A stretch of 64,000 nucleotides of DNA, taken from Syntrophobacteraceae bacterium. Its GTDB lineage: Bacteria; Desulfobacterota; Syntrophobacteria; Syntrophobacterales; Syntrophobacteraceae. Each line of letters starts with the position of its first letter. Position 1 is the stretch's first letter. This document shows, piece after piece, positions 62,395-64,000 of this stretch. The notes below the pieces were generated by a model. The model ran no database searches. It saw nothing but the letters and a program-made list of their open reading frames with translations, and was not told the origin of the DNA. The stretch is from the NCBI GenBank assembly GCA_031292195.1, contig JARLHP010000026.1:1-64000 (forward strand), in the 5' to 3' direction. A program made the position numbers and the translations under genes.

Positions 62395-62446
62395 GGGAGC
62401 GGGGAGCAGGGAGCAGGGAGCAGGGAGCAGGGAGCAGGGAGCAGGG
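62395..62446 (+). repeat. 7-bp tandem repeat GGGAGCA
   Basis: GGGAGCA repeated about seven times directly after the helicase gene and before a 200-bp dispersed repeat. Similar purine-rich units occur at 42496-42540 and 63307-63375. Confidence 0.85.
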
Positions 62447-62642
62447 TAAATTTGTTCTCATACAAAAAACAGGAAAATCCACCACGGAGACACAGAGGCA
62501 CAGAGAGTTCTTTTTTTTGACCGGCCGGCAGACGACGGCCGGTCAAAAGGGCAGGCCTTCGGCGGATAGGCTGCAGGGGCCATCGGACCGGAATGAGTCT
62601 TAACCTGACGCGCTTACAATAAATTTCCGTTGGAACAGAATG
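62445..62642 (+). repeat. Dispersed ~200-bp repeat, copy 3
   Basis: GGTAAATTTGTTCTCATACA through CCACCACGGAGACACAGAGG, GACCGGCCGGCAGACGACGG and ATAAATTTCCGTTGGAACAG. Near-identical to 22873-23091, with an internal deletion of about 24 bp. Confidence 0.85.
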
Positions 62643-62684
62643 CCCCTGGAGCGGGGAGCGGCTGCGTTTTTTTTTGAAAAAACC

Positions 62685-62714
62685 TTGACAGGGCGTAACG
62701 CATTTAGATATATA
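62685..62714 (+). promoter_or_regulatory. Strong sigma-70 promoter
   Basis: TTGACA (62685-62690), 18-bp spacer, TATATA (62709-62714), 40 bp upstream of a 42-codon gene. Confidence 0.8.
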
Positions 62715-62753
62715 AGGCAGTTCCAAATATTTTCCTTCAAAGGAGGCGTCCAG

Positions 62754-62882
62754 ATGTTAAAGAGCCCGTGCATCAATTGCGATCGAGCCAGTGAAGACAA
62801 GAACAAATGTTTGGACAAGTGTGAGAGGCTCAAGGAATACCAGGAAATGATTTTGAAACAGGGAATTTACGCCACCATGTAA
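62754..62882 (+). CDS. 42-residue cysteine-rich protein
   Basis: MLKSPCINCDRASEDKNKCL, DKCERLKEYQEMILKQGIYA, TM. Two CX2C/CX3C pairs (PCINC, KCLDKC) could bind zinc or an iron-sulfur centre, followed by a short helix. Ribosome site aaaggaggcg. It has its own promoter (62685-62714) and terminator (62906-62932), so it is a free-standing gene. No family is recognised; function unknown. Confidence 0.75.
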   Translation: MLKSPCINCDRASEDKNKCLDKCERLKEYQEMILKQGIYATM

Positions 62883-62905
62883 ATCCGGGCGTTCAGCCTT
62901 TTTCG

Positions 62906-62932
62906 AGCGGCCGGGCGCTGGCCGCTTTTTTT
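62906..62932 (+). terminator. Rho-independent terminator
   Basis: AGCGGCC, 7-nt loop gggcgct, GGCCGCT then TTTTTTT, 24 bp after the cysteine-rich gene and before rplU. Confidence 0.9.
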
Positions 62933-62991
62933 GTCGGGCAGTCTTATATTTCAAGGGCGAAACCGGCGGCAGACCAGGAGGAAACAAGCTC

Positions 62992-63300
62992 ATGTACGCC
63001 ATCTTCAAAACCGGCGGAAGGCAATACGAAGCCAAGCCCGGGCAGATTATCAAAGTAGGGAAGATTTCCGGCGAAGTCGGGGAAAACGTAACTTTGGATG
63101 AAGTGTTGCTTTACTCCGAAGGCGACCAGTTGCGTGTCGGCCAGCCTCTTGTGGAAGGCGTAGCGGTCACGGCCACCATAGTGGAGCAGGGCCGTCTGCC
63201 CAAGATCGTCATCTTCAAGCATAAACGCCGCAAGGATTACCGGAAGAAAACGGGCCACAGGCAGGCGTATACCGCGGTGCGAGTGGAAAATATCGGTTAA
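62992..63300 (+). CDS. rplU: 50S ribosomal protein L21
   Basis: 102 residues, full length: [20 protein letters not shown], then [20 protein letters not shown] and [20 protein letters not shown]. Binds 23S rRNA in the large subunit. A caggagg site precedes the ATG. rpmA follows as in nearly all bacteria, but 165 bp away because of a purine/pyrimidine-biased insert. Confidence 0.98.
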   Translation: MYAIFKTGGRQYEAKPGQIIKVGKISGEVGENVTLDEVLLYSEGDQLRVGQPLVEGVAVTATIVEQGRLPKIVIFKHKRRKDYRKKTGHRQAYTAVRVENIG

Positions 63301-63465
63301 GAACCGGAGCGGGAAGCAGGGCGCTGGAAGTCGGAAGCCGGAAGCCGGAAGCAGGGAACAGGGAGCGGGCAGTAAAACGCATCCTGCTCCAAGCTGCCCG
63401 CTATTTGCTCCAAGCTTTCCGCTACTTGCTCCTCGCTCCCCGCTTCTATTTTTTGGAGGTTTATC
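63301..63465. repeat. Purine-rich/pyrimidine-rich inverted insert between rplU and rpmA
   Basis: 63307-63375 is almost all G and A (GGAAGCCGGAAGCAGG-like units); 63390-63450 is rich in CTCC/CCGCT, its complement, so the two halves can pair. Replaces the usual short rplU-rpmA spacer. A similar pair is at 63858-63930. Confidence 0.65.
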
Positions 63466-63735
63466 GTGGCGCATAAAAAAGCGGGCGGGAGTTCCCGAAA
63501 CGGACGTGACAGCGCTGGGCAGCGCAGGGGCATTAAAAAATTCGGCGGCGAATTCGTAACCGCCGGCAACATTATAGTTCGCCAGCTCGGCACCAAATTT
63601 CACCCCGGAAACAACGTGGGGATGGGCAGGGACTATACGATTTTCGCCCTGACCGACGGGCGGGTCGCTTTCGAGCGCAAGGACAAGACGCGCCAGAAGA
63701 TCAGCGTCTACCCGGTAGTCGAAGCCCTTCAGTAA
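63466..63735 (+). CDS. rpmA: 50S ribosomal protein L27
   Basis: 89 residues from a GTG start with a ggaggttta site. Begins [20 protein letters not shown], then [20 protein letters not shown] and [20 protein letters not shown]. The N-terminus reaches the peptidyl-transferase centre; there is no extra cleavable leader of the Firmicutes type. obg/cgtA usually follows but is not seen in the remaining 265 bp. Confidence 0.98.
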   Translation: MAHKKAGGSSRNGRDSAGQRRGIKKFGGEFVTAGNIIVRQLGTKFHPGNNVGMGRDYTIFALTDGRVAFERKDKTRQKISVYPVVEALQ

Positions 63736-63953
63736 GTTCGGTTGCCGGACCTTCAGGCTCCGCAGCGGCAAAGGGGTCTGTGGCATGGGCGAGCGGGTAT
63801 CGGAATTGCGGGCGCTTTAGGCGCCTGCCGTGCTCCCCTCCACCGCAAAGGGTGGAGCCGGGAGCGGGAAGCAGGAAGCAGGAGAGTAAGACTCTCCAGG
63901 CCCCCTGCTCCTCGCCCCCCGCTTCTATCTGCAAGGTGAGAGGGGAGTCTTGT

Positions 63954-64000
63954 ATGGAGCATGCGAGCGGGGTGTCGCCGCGGACGGATTGCCAAGGTCC
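63954..64000 (+). CDS. Possible gene start cut by the window edge
   Basis: ATG preceded by gagaggggag; the first codons read MEHASGVSPRTDCQG. Too short to identify. The region 63736-63953 contains a purine/pyrimidine inverted repeat (about 63858-63930) and no gene. Confidence 0.3.
   Translation, partial: MEHASGVSPRTDCQG

Overview
The window looks like a chromosome segment of an anaerobic, diazotrophic deltaproteobacterium (Desulfobacterota, possibly near Syntrophobacter or other sulfate reducers). This is inferred from a Clostridium-type (group II) nitrogenase operon with nifI1 and nifI2 between nifH and nifD, a stand-alone molbindin, an FmdE-family protein, GC-rich genes with good Shine-Dalgarno sites, and much repeat debris. 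The species cannot be named from the sequence alone.

Layout. 0-2.3 kb: a TetR regulator, an orphan HicB on the minus strand and a HicA-HicB toxin-antitoxin pair on the plus strand. 2.4-8.1 kb (minus): a four-gene set of DUF4384 protein, CHASE2-adenylate/guanylate cyclase, secreted caspase-PEGA-FGE fusion and secreted dienelactone-hydrolase-like enzyme. 8.1-12.2 kb: gene fragments and small envelope/stress proteins (DUF3309, DUF3300, CsbD, small membrane proteins). 12.6-15.6 kb: CreA, ferredoxin-nitroreductase, a Phd-VapC pair. 15.8-19.2 kb: the Ku-LigD end-joining pair. 19.5-21.2 kb: an insertion sequence with a DDE transposase and a long hairpin. 21.8-24.6 kb: a Gly/His-rich secreted protein, a HAD hydrolase and an NmrA-like oxidoreductase.

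25.4-36.7 kb is the nitrogen-fixation block: a sigma-54 promoter, nifH-nifI1-nifI2-nifD-nifK, a 2Fe-2S ferredoxin, nifE, nifN, nifB, then a NifA-type activator. nifV is absent. 39-44 kb holds molybdenum/tungsten-related genes: a mop molbindin, an FmdE protein followed by a frameshifted molybdopterin-binding domain, and, divergently, a three-gene operon of a cytosolic substrate-binding-like protein, a G3E-type GTPase and an ABC ATPase without any permease. The nif and metal blocks are bracketed by two direct copies of a structured repeat (25.09 and 44.07 kb). Between them are repeats and an inverted, broken copy of the nifA 3' end.

44.2-47.1 kb (minus): an ALDH7-type dehydrogenase and a class III aminotransferase. 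47.3-52.3 kb: a complete pyruvate dehydrogenase operon (E1 alpha, E1 beta, E2, E3), then bacterioferritin and a glutaredoxin-thioredoxin reductase fusion. 54.8-57.7 kb: an ftsH remnant, an orphan OmpR-type response regulator, nine 11-bp direct repeats and a decayed MFS transporter. 58.6-63.7 kb: TrmO, a thioesterase, a Ski2-like helicase, a 42-residue cysteine protein, and rplU-rpmA. Several dispersed repeat families (about 200, 110, 80 and 65 bp) recur through the window. The best candidates for something undescribed are the permease-less ABC/GTPase/FmdE metal cluster, the cyclase-caspase-FGE gene set, and the 11-bp operator array.
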